A stretch of DNA of 45,267 bases from Dinoroseobacter sp. (GTDB lineage Bacteria > Pseudomonadota > Alphaproteobacteria > Rhodobacterales > Rhodobacteraceae), in NCBI GenBank assembly GCA_030066795.1, contig JASJAW010000042.1:1-45267 (forward strand), read 5' to 3'. Shown here one piece after another: positions 8,187-16,788 of this stretch; position 1 is the stretch's first letter; each line of letters starts with the position of its first letter. Under the pieces are notes generated by a model, which saw only the letters and a program-made list of their open reading frames with translations, had not been told where the DNA came from and did no database searches. The position numbers were made by a program, and so were the translations under genes.

Positions 8187-8723
8187 CTAGCCTGTAATCT
8201 GCGGTGGCCAGGCCCGCTGATCCTCAGCAGCGATCCAGGCCAGTACCCATTCCGGCAGCGGTGGAGAGCAGAGACCGGGCTTGATTGCCTCCGCAATAAG
8301 CGGTGCGGGAACAATACCGTTCTTGTCGGTAACAGCACTGCGATAAACGATATGGCCTGCTGCCTGACCGCGCACGATCATTGCCTGCTCGATATACATA
8401 AACCGGTGATCCCAACCCAATAGACGGGACCGCATCTCAAAGGTCTCGAACATCCGGATGCGGCGTCGGTAGCGCACCGCGGCTCCGGCCATTGTCAGGC
8501 TCCACTTTTTTCGGAGCAGCAGCCCTACCAGGCCGGTACGTTGCGCCAGCGGCAATCGTCCGAGATCGTAGAGTGTCAATGTTCTTCCGTTGTTGAGCTC
8601 GGCAAAGACATCTAGGTCCCACGGCCAACAGCGATGGAAGCTAACATGCGTGTCGAACGGATCGAGCCCAGGGCTGCTGCGATGCACAAAGAACTGCCAG
8701 AGGAGGCGCAAGAATGGATACAT
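8187..8723 (-). CDS. acyl-CoA thioesterase family protein (hotdog fold)
   Basis: A 178-residue protein beginning MYPFLRLLWQF, resembling the 4HBT-like/THEM6 group of hotdog thioesterases. The stretch WPWDLDVFAELNNGR contains the acidic residue and the Asn/Gly turn expected at the active site, and YRRRIRMFETFEMRSRLLGWD follows the hotdog pattern. An upstream ATG (8753) in the same frame adds ten unconserved residues and is not preferred. It stands alone: the MFS operon starts 72 nt downstream, and the next gene is divergent. The substrate is unknown. Confidence 0.8.
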   Translation of the reverse strand: MYPFLRLLWQFFVHRSSPGLDPFDTHVSFHRCWPWDLDVFAELNNGRTLTLYDLGRLPLAQRTGLVGLLLRKKWSLTMAGAAVRYRRRIRMFETFEMRSRLLGWDHRFMYIEQAMIVRGQAAGHIVYRSAVTDKNGIVPAPLIAEAIKPGLCSPPLPEWVLAWIAAEDQRAWPPQITG

Positions 8724-8849
8724 GGAATCTTCCTTTGACGCGCATACCTCCATCGCGCCAAAGCTGCGTCAAGCGTGACGGAACGGCACTGACTTGCACG
8801 CGCTACGTCAACCGCATAGGTCTGACCAAAGACAGTTCCGGAGACCCAG

Positions 8850-9137
8850 ATGCAGTCCCTTCTTCAGATCCTTCTGCTCATTCTCGATGTGGCGTGGTTC
8901 ATCATGATCGTACACATCATCATGAGCTGGCTGATCAACTTCCAGGTCCTCAACCTGCGCCAACAATTCGTAGCTCAGATTTGGTACGGATTGGAACGCC
9001 TGCTAGAACCTCTCTATAGCCGCATCCGACAGATACTGCCCGCAATGGGCGGTCTGGATCTTGCGCCGCTGGTCGCGCTGATCGGGGTCTACGCGCTACG
9101 GATCATCCTGATCAACAACGCGGCTGCATTTTACTAA
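8850..9137 (+). CDS. YggT family membrane protein
   Basis: A 95-residue protein with two YggT repeats: a hydrophobic segment (about residues 5-30) followed by VLNLRQQFVAQIWYGLERLLEPLYSRIRQILP, and a second segment near 70-92. The PLYSRIRQILP type motif is characteristic of the family. YggT proteins are small inner-membrane proteins linked to osmotic stress tolerance and, in some bacteria, to cell division. A GGAGA ribosome binding site precedes the ATG. It lies 83 nt upstream of recQ, in the same direction; no terminator is evident between them. Confidence 0.88.
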   Translation: MQSLLQILLLILDVAWFIMIVHIIMSWLINFQVLNLRQQFVAQIWYGLERLLEPLYSRIRQILPAMGGLDLAPLVALIGVYALRIILINNAAAFY

Positions 9138-9220
9138 CCATAGCGGCCTTCTGGGCTTGTTACGCAAGCAGTGGTGTGGGAGTGTGCTGAAAACAGAGCA
9201 GCGCCAAACTCACATCGCCT

Positions 9221-11260
9221 ATGGAAAACGCAGATTACCTTCTGTCGTCTGTCTTCGGGTTCGAGGCATTTCGACCCGGACAGGAAGAGATTGTCGACGC
9301 AGTTGCGCAAGGTGAAAATGTCCTCGCGATCATGCCCACGGGCGGTGGGAAATCCCTATGTTACCAGTTACCTGCGTTGATTCACCACGGGGTGACGGTG
9401 GTCATCTCTCCCCTGATCGCTTTGATGCGAGATCAGGTACGCGGGTTGCGGGAGTCAGGAGTCAACGCAGGTGCCCTGACATCCGGCAACACCCCAGAGG
9501 AAACCGACGCAGTGTTCGAGGCGCTGGAACAGGGCGTGATGCCACTGCTCTACATGGCACCGGAACGGCTTGCACATAGCGGCACTGTGATGATGTTGCG
9601 CCGCGTTGGTGTCACCGCCATTGCGGTGGACGAAGCGCATTGCGTCAGCCAATGGGGGCACGATTTCCGCCCGGACTATCTGCGCATTGGCGAGTTGCGG
9701 CGGGCCTTGGACGTTCCGCTGTCCGCGTTCACTGCAACCGCAGACGCAGAAACACAGCAGGAGATCGTCAATCGCCTGTTTGACGGCCACGCCCCGCGCA
9801 CTTTTCTGCGCGGGTTTGACCGGCCGAATATCCATCTGGCTTTCGCGGCCAAGGACAATCCTCGCCGCCAGATCCTCGACTTTGCAGCCGCGCGAAAGGG
9901 TCAGAGCGGCATCGTCTATTGCGGGACGCGCGCGAAGACGGAAACGCTCGCCTCGGCGTTCCGAGAAGCCGGTCATAGCTCGTGTCACTATCACGGGGGC
10001 ATGGAAACCGAAGCGCGTCGCGCTGTCGAGGCCCGTTTTCAGGCAGAAGACGGGTTGATCGTGGTCGCCACAGTCGCCTTCGGAATGGGCGTGGACAAAC
10101 CTGATATCCGATGGGTTGCCCATGCGGACCTGCCCAAATCAATAGAAGCCTATTATCAGGAAATCGGCCGCGCGGGTCGGGACGGTGCGCCTGCTGAGAC
10201 CCTGACGCTGTTTGGCGCCGATGATATTCGACTGCGCCGAACCCAAATAGACGAGAGCCTGGCGCCGCCCGAACGCAAGCAGGCAGACCACGGCCGTCTG
10301 AACGCGCTTCTTGGCCTTGCAGAAGCGCTGCGGTGCCGGCGAGAAGTTTTGCTTGGCTATTTCGGCGAGGAGAGCGGGCCCTGCGGGTCTTGCGATCTGT
10401 GCGCGCAGCCGCCAGAGACATTCGACGGCACCGAAGCCGTGCGCAAAGCTCTGTCCGCCGCGCTCCGCACTGGTGAGAGTTTCGGTGCAGGTCACCTGAT
10501 TGATATTCTACTGGGCAATGAGACCGAAAAAGTACGCGCTCGCGGACACGAGGACCTTCCAACTTTCGGCGTGGGGCGCGATCTGGACCGTCGGACGTGG
10601 ACCGGCGTGTTCCGGCAAATGATGGGGCATGATCTGTTGCGACCCGACCCCGAACGGCACGGGGGCTTGGTAATGACTGCTGCCGCGCGCCCGCTACTGC
10701 GCGGCGAGGACACCATTACCCTGCGCAGAGATACCTTGCGGCGCGTCTCGGATCGCGCGTCCGTTCGTGCACTTGTGTCCGAGGCAGACGCACCTCTGCT
10801 ATCTGCGCTGAAGGCGAAACGCCGGGCTCTGGCTGAAGCCGCGGGGTTGCCAGCTTATATGGTGTTCAACGACCGGACACTGATCGAGATGGCCGAATGC
10901 CGGCCCGAAACACTTGATGCCTTTGCGCGCATCAGCGGTGTCGGTGCAAAAAAACTGGAGAAGTACGCTGCTGCTTTTTTGGAAGTGATCTCCGGGGACG
11001 CGCCAGAAGCAATACACCCGGCCCGGCGGCGGCTCGCCGGCCGGGAATCCGGGTCGCTTTTTGATCAGCTCACCGAAGCACAAAACGATCTCACGCGCGG
11101 GACATGTGGCACCTTGAAACCCTTGAGTTGTTCGGCCTCGCTGATCTCGAAACTGGCCGAGCAGCGCCCGCAAACCGAACATGCGTTATCTCATCTCCTG
11201 GGGCAGCGGCGCGCGGAGCGCTTCGGGGATGCATTTCTGGAAGTTCTGCGGCAAGACTGA
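9221..11260 (+). CDS. recQ: ATP-dependent DNA helicase RecQ with tandem HRDC domains
   Basis: 3'-5' DNA helicase of recombination and fork repair. The 679-residue protein shows Walker A MPTGGGKSLCYQ (about 38-49), the DEAH box VDEAHCVSQWGHDFRP (136-151), the arginine finger motif YYQEIGRAGRDG (311-322), a zinc cluster of C372, C388, C391 and C394, and a winged helix. An HRDC domain occupies about 523-592. A second HRDC-like copy fills about 612-677 (LAEQRPQTEHALSHLLGQRRAERFG), so it is about 70 residues longer than E. coli RecQ. yaaA follows 63 nt later on the same strand. Confidence 0.95.
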   Translation: MENADYLLSSVFGFEAFRPGQEEIVDAVAQGENVLAIMPTGGGKSLCYQLPALIHHGVTVVISPLIALMRDQVRGLRESGVNAGALTSGNTPEETDAVFEALEQGVMPLLYMAPERLAHSGTVMMLRRVGVTAIAVDEAHCVSQWGHDFRPDYLRIGELRRALDVPLSAFTATADAETQQEIVNRLFDGHAPRTFLRGFDRPNIHLAFAAKDNPRRQILDFAAARKGQSGIVYCGTRAKTETLASAFREAGHSSCHYHGGMETEARRAVEARFQAEDGLIVVATVAFGMGVDKPDIRWVAHADLPKSIEAYYQEIGRAGRDGAPAETLTLFGADDIRLRRTQIDESLAPPERKQADHGRLNALLGLAEALRCRREVLLGYFGEESGPCGSCDLCAQPPETFDGTEAVRKALSAALRTGESFGAGHLIDILLGNETEKVRARGHEDLPTFGVGRDLDRRTWTGVFRQMMGHDLLRPDPERHGGLVMTAAARPLLRGEDTITLRRDTLRRVSDRASVRALVSEADAPLLSALKAKRRALAEAAGLPAYMVFNDRTLIEMAECRPETLDAFARISGVGAKKLEKYAAAFLEVISGDAPEAIHPARRRLAGRESGSLFDQLTEAQNDLTRGTCGTLKPLSCSASLISKLAEQRPQTEHALSHLLGQRRAERFGDAFLEVLRQD

Positions 11261-11323
11261 GGCCCATGGACGCGGGCAAGTGAGCGACTAAGTACCCAAG
11301 AACGCTGAAGACGGGAGGACCGA

Positions 11324-12115
11324 ATGCTTGTTGTGATTTCACCGGCCAAACGGCTGGACTGGGACGTGGATGCTCCGATGTCCCCCACTCTTCCGGAATT
11401 CGAAACACAAGCCGCCGCGCTCGCACGGGAAGCTCGGAAGCTCGATACTGAAGCATTGCGCAAGCTGATGGGCCTGTCAGAAAAACTGGCGGAATTGAAC
11501 AAGGACAGGTTCAAAGCGTTTCGCCCCAAAACGATAGACGGCAATCCCCGACCGGCGGCTCTGGCGTTTGCCGGAGATACCTATGTCGGCCTTGAAGCGG
11601 CCAGCCTGTCGGTGGACGAATGGCGCTATGCGCAAGACCATCTGCGCATCCTGTCGGGCCTTTACGGTGTCTTGCGCCCGCTCGACCTGATGCAGGCGTA
11701 TCGCCTTGAGATGGGAAGCCGATTGGCAACAAAACGCGGGAAATCGCTTTATGACTGGTGGGGGGCGCGCATCTCAAAAGCGCTGAACGCGCAGGCGGAC
11801 ACATTGGGTAGCAACGTTGTGGTGAACTGTGCATCGCAGGAATACTTTGGCGCAGTGGACCTGAAAGCCTTGCGCCCCGCAGTGATCACCCCGACCTTTC
11901 TAGAAGACCGGGACGGTACCTCCAAGACGGTGAGCTTCTTCGCCAAGAAAGCGCGCGGCGCAATGGCGCGTTTTATCGTGCAGAACCGGATCACAAGTCC
12001 CGAGGGTCTCATGGATTTCACGAGCGGTGGTTACCGCTTCGACCCCATGCGCAGCGCAGAAGCAACGCCGGTATTTGTACGCCCTTATCCGGAAACAGCG
12101 GCCGAAGCGGCCTGA
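11324..12115 (+). CDS. yaaA: peroxide stress protein YaaA (DUF328)
   Basis: Member of the UPF0246/YaaA family, which in E. coli lowers free iron and protects DNA and proteins under hydrogen peroxide stress. The 263-residue protein begins with the family motif MLVVISPAKRLDW and contains GDTYVGLEA, LRILSGLYGVLRPLDLMQAYRLEMG and VVNCASQEYFGAV, all diagnostic. A strong GGGAGGA site precedes the ATG. It follows recQ, a DNA repair gene, on the same strand and ends 11 nt before the stop of the convergent histidine kinase. Confidence 0.94.
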   Translation: MLVVISPAKRLDWDVDAPMSPTLPEFETQAAALAREARKLDTEALRKLMGLSEKLAELNKDRFKAFRPKTIDGNPRPAALAFAGDTYVGLEAASLSVDEWRYAQDHLRILSGLYGVLRPLDLMQAYRLEMGSRLATKRGKSLYDWWGARISKALNAQADTLGSNVVVNCASQEYFGAVDLKALRPAVITPTFLEDRDGTSKTVSFFAKKARGAMARFIVQNRITSPEGLMDFTSGGYRFDPMRSAEATPVFVRPYPETAAEAA

Positions 12116-12126
12116 GGTATCTGCAG

Positions 12127-14613
12127 CTACTCTGCCGCGGTATCCAGCCGCAGCGGTGCGCAGTCCTGGGGCATCAGTTCCTCGATCTTGGCGCATACGT
12201 CCACCTTCTTGAGCGGCTTGGTCAAATAGAAATCCAAGCCCGCGGCCAGAATTCTCTCGGCGTCGCCGTCCATGGCGTGTGCTGTCATGGCGGTGATCGG
12301 CACAGTTCGCCCTGTGGACTTCTCTAATTCGCGGATTGCGCGGGTCGCCTCCATACCATCCATCTTTGGCATGGAGATATCCATGAATACGATATCCGGT
12401 GAAAAGCTTTTGTAGAGCTCTAACGCTTCAAGGCCGTTCCCGGCAAACTGGAGATCCAGGTTGAGACTCCGCAGCATCTTTCGGAACACAAGCTGATTTG
12501 TTCGGTTGTCTTCGGCAGCTAGCACCTTAACGCGGCGCGCCGTCATATTGCTGGCCTCTGGATCTGCATTCGCCGGCTCAAAAGCTCTGGAGGAGGAAAC
12601 CAGAACCACAGGGTTTGCCTCAGTGTCCGGTTTGCTATCGTGCGCCAGTTCGGACGCTGGAAGAAACCGGCGGGCAAAGAAGGGAGGCGCGGGCTCAATC
12701 TCAACCATCTCGGTATTTGAAAGTGGCTCGGAGGCGGGCCGCTCGATCCGGGTTTGGGAGCCGTTGCGTTTGCGGGCCGACGAAAATGGGCCAAGTTCTA
12801 CAATCGGCTCATCGCTAGCCTCTTGCCCCGCAACACTCAGCGCCGCATCTGTGTTGGTCACGTCACGCAGAGGCTTTTCCAGGACAAGGGGCGCCGGGCG
12901 GGGCAGAGTTGCGAGCGTCCGCAACAGATCAGACCTGAGAACAGGCTGGGTAAGAGACGCCGCAAACAGGCTGCGGTCTTCGGCACTCATGTGCCCCACG
13001 AGCGTACGGCTTACCAGAACCACCTGTCGGGACTTTCCACTACACTGAACAGATCGCGCCAGCTCAACGCCACTTGCATCAGGCAATGTGTAACCAGTCA
13101 GCACGAGATCGATTTCCTTCTCCGCGCCCAGTCGATCCTGTGCTTCAGAGACCGTGTCGGCCTGAACCACCTCAAGCCCTAATCTAATCAGCTGTTTCAC
13201 AAGCATGTCCCGCGAGAGGTGGTCATCATCCACAACCAGTACCTTAGAGATATGCTCTATGCTGAACCCGGGATCCGAAGTAGCTTCTGTACAATCGATC
13301 GGAAGGTCGACGCGGAACGAAAAGCATGAGCCTTTTCCAAGCTCGGACTCAACCCAGATATCTCCGCCCATCAAGTCGACCAGGCGCTTGGTAATCGCAA
13401 GACCGAGGCCAGTTCCCTCAAAGTTGCGGTTGCGTTCATCCTCGGCCTGATTGAACTCTCCGAAAATGAACTCCGTCATCTCAGGCGCGATGCCGATGCC
13501 AGTGTCTTCGATATTAATAATGACCTGCTGGACCTCGTCGGATTTTGGGAACCCGACCACGCGGATTGCGACGTGCCCTTCTGCAGTGAATTTCACAGCG
13601 TTGCCTATGAGATTGGTCAAAATCTGGCGTAACCGTCCCTGATCACCTATGAAGCGCGCGGGCAAGAACATATCGAAGTCCAGAGCGATCTTTACACCTT
13701 TCTCCTGCGCGCCCGGCAAGGACAGCAGCACGACCTCGTGTACCAGTTGCTCAAGATCTAAGGGTTGCGGATGCAGTTCGAGTTTCTCAGCTTCCATTTT
13801 AGAGAAATCGAGCACTTCATTGATTATTTGAATAAGCGCCTCTCCGGATTGGCGGATCGTGTCGACGTAGAGTCGTTGTTCTTCATCCAGCGGGCCCTCT
13901 AACAAAAGCGAGGCCATACCGACCACTCCATTCATCGGCGTGCGCAATTCGTGGCTCATATTCGCAAGGAAAGCCGATTTGGCTCGGCTCGCCGCCTCGG
14001 CGCGATGGCGCGCATCCGTCAGATCGCCTTCTTTGCGAATGGTCTCAGTAATGTTCAGAGCTAACGTAACGATGTCGCCATCTTCGCCGCGACGCTCTAC
14101 GAGCTTGATCGAAAAACCGTTCCAAAGCCGCACCACGATTGGTTCTATCTCGGTTGAGGCCCAACGCGCCTGCATCATCGCACACCAGTCTTCGCGGCTC
14201 AGACCTTCTGTATCGACAATCCCTTCGCCCACCGCCAATTCAAGTAATGTGGCAAACTCAATACCCGGCTTAACTTCTTCAAGTCCGTCGAAGACAGACA
14301 GGTAGGCCGGATTCGCCAGAATTAGCCTTCGCGCGCTATCGAAAACAGCAAAGCCGTCTTCGATCGTCTCGACAGAAGTCCACAACCGTTTCTCAGCGCG
14401 TTGCAGATCGGATCGGACCTGAAAGTTCTCGTCCTTCAGTTCCTCGGCTTCATGACGTTGTTCTACGATCTGATCGGACAATGCGAAAGCGTGCTTGGAT
14501 AGCTCGTCATTAACTGCACGCAGTTCCTGCTGCTTCTGTGCCAAAAGCCGTTCGGCCGCCAGCCGCGCTCTTCGTTCCCGTGCCAGACGGTTCTCAATCT
14601 CTTCACTCAGCAT
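12127..14613 (-). CDS. hybrid sensor histidine kinase with pseudo-receiver and receiver
   Basis: An 828-residue cytoplasmic kinase; I see no membrane segment. Order: coiled coil rich in E/R/Q (1-78), PAS-like domain (about 80-190), a second helical linker, HisKA with phosphorylated H221 in MSHELRTPMNGV, and HATPase_c (N338 in NLIGNAV, G boxes DTGIGI and GTGLGL). Next come a first receiver (456-570), a disordered acidic linker (575-690) and a second receiver (694-815) with D745 and K799. The first receiver has G507 where the phosphoacceptor Asp should be and Q556 in place of the conserved Lys, so it is probably not phosphorylated. The gene is monocistronic, and no cognate output gene is nearby. 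Confidence 0.93.
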   Translation of the reverse strand: MLSEEIENRLARERRARLAAERLLAQKQQELRAVNDELSKHAFALSDQIVEQRHEAEELKDENFQVRSDLQRAEKRLWTSVETIEDGFAVFDSARRLILANPAYLSVFDGLEEVKPGIEFATLLELAVGEGIVDTEGLSREDWCAMMQARWASTEIEPIVVRLWNGFSIKLVERRGEDGDIVTLALNITETIRKEGDLTDARHRAEAASRAKSAFLANMSHELRTPMNGVVGMASLLLEGPLDEEQRLYVDTIRQSGEALIQIINEVLDFSKMEAEKLELHPQPLDLEQLVHEVVLLSLPGAQEKGVKIALDFDMFLPARFIGDQGRLRQILTNLIGNAVKFTAEGHVAIRVVGFPKSDEVQQVIINIEDTGIGIAPEMTEFIFGEFNQAEDERNRNFEGTGLGLAITKRLVDLMGGDIWVESELGKGSCFSFRVDLPIDCTEATSDPGFSIEHISKVLVVDDDHLSRDMLVKQLIRLGLEVVQADTVSEAQDRLGAEKEIDLVLTGYTLPDASGVELARSVQCSGKSRQVVLVSRTLVGHMSAEDRSLFAASLTQPVLRSDLLRTLATLPRPAPLVLEKPLRDVTNTDAALSVAGQEASDEPIVELGPFSSARKRNGSQTRIERPASEPLSNTEMVEIEPAPPFFARRFLPASELAHDSKPDTEANPVVLVSSSRAFEPANADPEASNMTARRVKVLAAEDNRTNQLVFRKMLRSLNLDLQFAGNGLEALELYKSFSPDIVFMDISMPKMDGMEATRAIRELEKSTGRTVPITAMTAHAMDGDAERILAAGLDFYLTKPLKKVDVCAKIEELMPQDCAPLRLDTAAE

Positions 14614-14945
14614 GGCGCGCCAACCCTGTTTTTGGGATCACGCGAATCTCCCCGACCACGTGACGTGAAGCCAACAGTGAACCGGTTTGGTGAACGCTGG
14701 ATTAATCCGGTTTAAGGCCTTGCACAGGGCAGCGCGTTGGTCTGCCAACGCAGATACAGAGCTGAAACGGCATGCGATTTCTGCTAATGCCCTCGAACGC
14801 GCTTAGGATCTTTACCGCTAAAATGGCGCAGTTCGAACGGACGGGGCGGCTTAATTCGGTTGCCCGATTGTCAGGATCTGCCCTTCTCCGGTTTGCCTTG
14901 GGTCACGAGTTTCACCTAACGATAGAGCGTCGGCGAAGCGTCCCT
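14614..14945. other. 332-nt intergenic region, kinase promoter side
   Basis: No credible ORF or tRNA. Reading towards the kinase (minus strand), AGGGTTGG lies shortly before its ATG. A TTAATCCGGTTTAA sequence around 14701-14714 resembles a CtrA half-site pair (TTAA-N7-TTAA) but has a 6-nt spacer, one short of consensus, so I do not call it a site. The rest looks featureless. Confidence 0.4.
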
Positions 14946-15380
14946 TTATAAACGGGCCTGCAACAACACATGCATCAAGTCGCGGAAGTTCGCAGCGTCA
15001 TCTCTCAAGAGGTTATTTATTTCCGCCTGGTATGCGCGCGCGAGGATGACGAGTTGCGCCATCATCTCCTGTCCCTTGGGGGTTAGTGTCAGTTCCACCA
15101 ACCGGCCGTCATTCTGCGATGGGCGCTTAGTAATGTATCCGGCCGCCTCCAAACGCGAAGCCGCGCGTGAGACTTTGGATTTGTCCATGTCCGCACGCTT
15201 ATGAATTTCGCGAACACTTACGGCCCCGGCTTGATTCAGGTGAGCCACGACACGCCACTCAGCGATCGAAATCCCGAACTGTGACTGGTATCGATCGGCA
15301 AAGCCTCGGCTCAGGCGACCTGCGATAACATTAAACTGGTAAGGTAGGAAGTCTTCCAGATCGAAGTCGTGGTCTCTCAA
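14946..15380 (-). CDS. MarR family transcriptional regulator
   Basis: A winged-helix repressor of about 144 residues. The DNA-binding region reads ISIAEWRVVAHLNQAGAVSVREIHKRADMDKSKVSRAASRLEAAGYI, followed by the wing RPSQNDGRLVELTLTPKG, a textbook MarR pattern. The frame is open to 15638 but those residues are not MarR-like; the likely start is a TTG at 15378-15380 giving MRDHDFDLEDFLPYQF. An ATG just upstream is out of frame. The ribosome binding site is weak. No target gene is adjacent on the other side: the next 745 bp hold no recognisable gene, so its regulon cannot be guessed from context. Confidence 0.87.
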   Translation of the reverse strand: MRDHDFDLEDFLPYQFNVIAGRLSRGFADRYQSQFGISIAEWRVVAHLNQAGAVSVREIHKRADMDKSKVSRAASRLEAAGYITKRPSQNDGRLVELTLTPKGQEMMAQLVILARAYQAEINNLLRDDAANFRDLMHVLLQARL

Positions 15381-16125
15381 GGTGCATCTCTGGGCTTCTC
15401 GCTCGTGAGATGGCCTAGCATACTTCGTACAACCGAACCATGTGACCGAACGGCTTACAGCGCGATACATCGGATAAGACGTGGCGACCCCGGCAGAACG
15501 CCCAGAAGTCGGAGAAAAACAACCTAAATCAAATGAGCGGCTGGGACACACCAGACTTATTGCGGCCTGTACAGGCCAATGGGTTAGCACCCAGATTGGG
15601 ACACTCTTCGGCAAATAATAACCCCGGCGCGACGGCAATTACGACTGGGGTCAGTAATGTTTGCGAAACCGGTTTCCCCCGCAGTCACAGATTTTTTTCT
15701 GCTATCCGGTGTTTTTGCAGGCTTCCAAGGACTGACGAGGAGTAGCGGATTACTTTTTTACTTAAAATCAGAGGGTTAGATTTTCCCAAGCGAAGATGTT
15801 CTGGCATTCATGATGTTTTTTTTGGTCATGCCCTGGTAAGGGAAGAAGTGAAGCGTGACCCCGTGTAGCGCCCCTACCCTTTCAAGTTGTCACGCGACGC
15901 AAAAAGGAACCAGCCAGACCTTCGACAAAGCGCGTTCCGGCACAAGTAGCGTTTTTGTACAAGTTCAGATCAGAGCAAATGATAAGCGCCAGGTGTCTGC
16001 TTTGCGGACAATGCGGCCACCAACAGAAACCAGCGCGTCGCTGTGAAAGCTTGCATGCGGCTGGTTTTCAGACCTCAGAGCGTGCAGAAGCTGACTGCTT
16101 CCTGTTGCCAGCCGATGGTGCGTTT
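15381..16125. other. 745-nt gene-free region with relic-like sequence
   Basis: No convincing gene on either strand. The stretch 15680-15850 is more AT-rich than its surroundings, with several T runs including eight consecutive T near 15812. A 17-codon minus-strand ORF (MTKKNIMNARTSSLGKI, around 15778-15831) lacks a good ribosome binding site. Near 15990-16010 a segment reading GTCCGCAAAGCAGACA on the minus strand and its flanks look like decayed coding sequence. Nothing identifiable as an insertion sequence end was found. Confidence 0.4.
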
Positions 16126-16785
16126 TCAGTGAACGAAGAAAAGCGAGATCGCGCCGACAAGAATGAGGCTTAATGCCCAAAGCAAATCCAGATTGAACCA
16201 GCTCTTGGACAGAAATCGCAGCCCGAGCCATTGGTATACACCCCAGGCAACCAAACCACCTGAAATCGTCATAGCCATTGTGTGAGCAAGGGCAACCGAA
16301 ACGGCGACGCCGGCATTGCCTGCCATGAGACCAGACGCTGCTGCGTGCCCGGCGTCGGTTTCGATTGTGCGGCAGATGCCGAGGTAGATCGGCACCAGCA
16401 TAAGGCCTGCGCCATGCGCAATGGCTGCCAGAAACGACCACAGGGCCAGCCGTGTTGGCGGCACGCGCGCCAGAAACCGTGGATGGCGCCGATTGAAAAG
16501 AAGATAGACCCCCAACCCGATCACGAGACATGCTGCGCCGATTTGTATCTCGCGCTGCCATTCTGCCAGGAACAAGAGAGCTGTGAAGGGGAACAGAATC
16601 GCGGCCATGGCCAGGAGATGCCCTGCTGCCAACGCCAGCAACGCCTTGAAGAAGCTACCCTTCTTTTGATCCATCAAAGCCGCAGACACCGCCAGTGGCC
16701 AACCCATACCCGGATTGATGCCGTGATATATGCCTGAGGCGACAACGGCCCCCCAGAGGGCCGTTGCGGTATCAACTCCTTCCAC
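16126..16785 (-). CDS. multipass membrane protein coupled to the SBP56 gene
   Basis: A 219-residue integral membrane protein with about six hydrophobic helices. Histidines lie in or next to membrane segments: IYHGINPGMGWP (about 18-30), AGHLLAM (about 53-59), IAHGAGLML and ALAHTMAM. The HGINPGMGW motif loosely recalls the HxxDPD-type motif of NicO/RcnA metal exporters and of the TauE/SafE group, but I cannot assign a family. The start is a GTG only 3 nt after the SBP56 stop, so it depends on translational coupling. A role in supplying metal to, or moving a product of, the SBP56 enzyme is plausible but unproven. Confidence 0.75.
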   Translation of the reverse strand: MEGVDTATALWGAVVASGIYHGINPGMGWPLAVSAALMDQKKGSFFKALLALAAGHLLAMAAILFPFTALLFLAEWQREIQIGAACLVIGLGVYLLFNRRHPRFLARVPPTRLALWSFLAAIAHGAGLMLVPIYLGICRTIETDAGHAAASGLMAGNAGVAVSVALAHTMAMTISGGLVAWGVYQWLGLRFLSKSWFNLDLLWALSLILVGAISLFFVH

Positions 16786-16788
16786 GCG

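Noticed and set aside
14700..14715. CtrA binding site TTAA-N7-TTAA before the hybrid kinase
   Set aside because: The spacer is 6 nt rather than 7, and one match in this length is easily chance.
15778..15831. 17-codon minus-strand ORF in the empty region
   Set aside because: No ribosome binding site or recognisable sequence; too short to support by itself.
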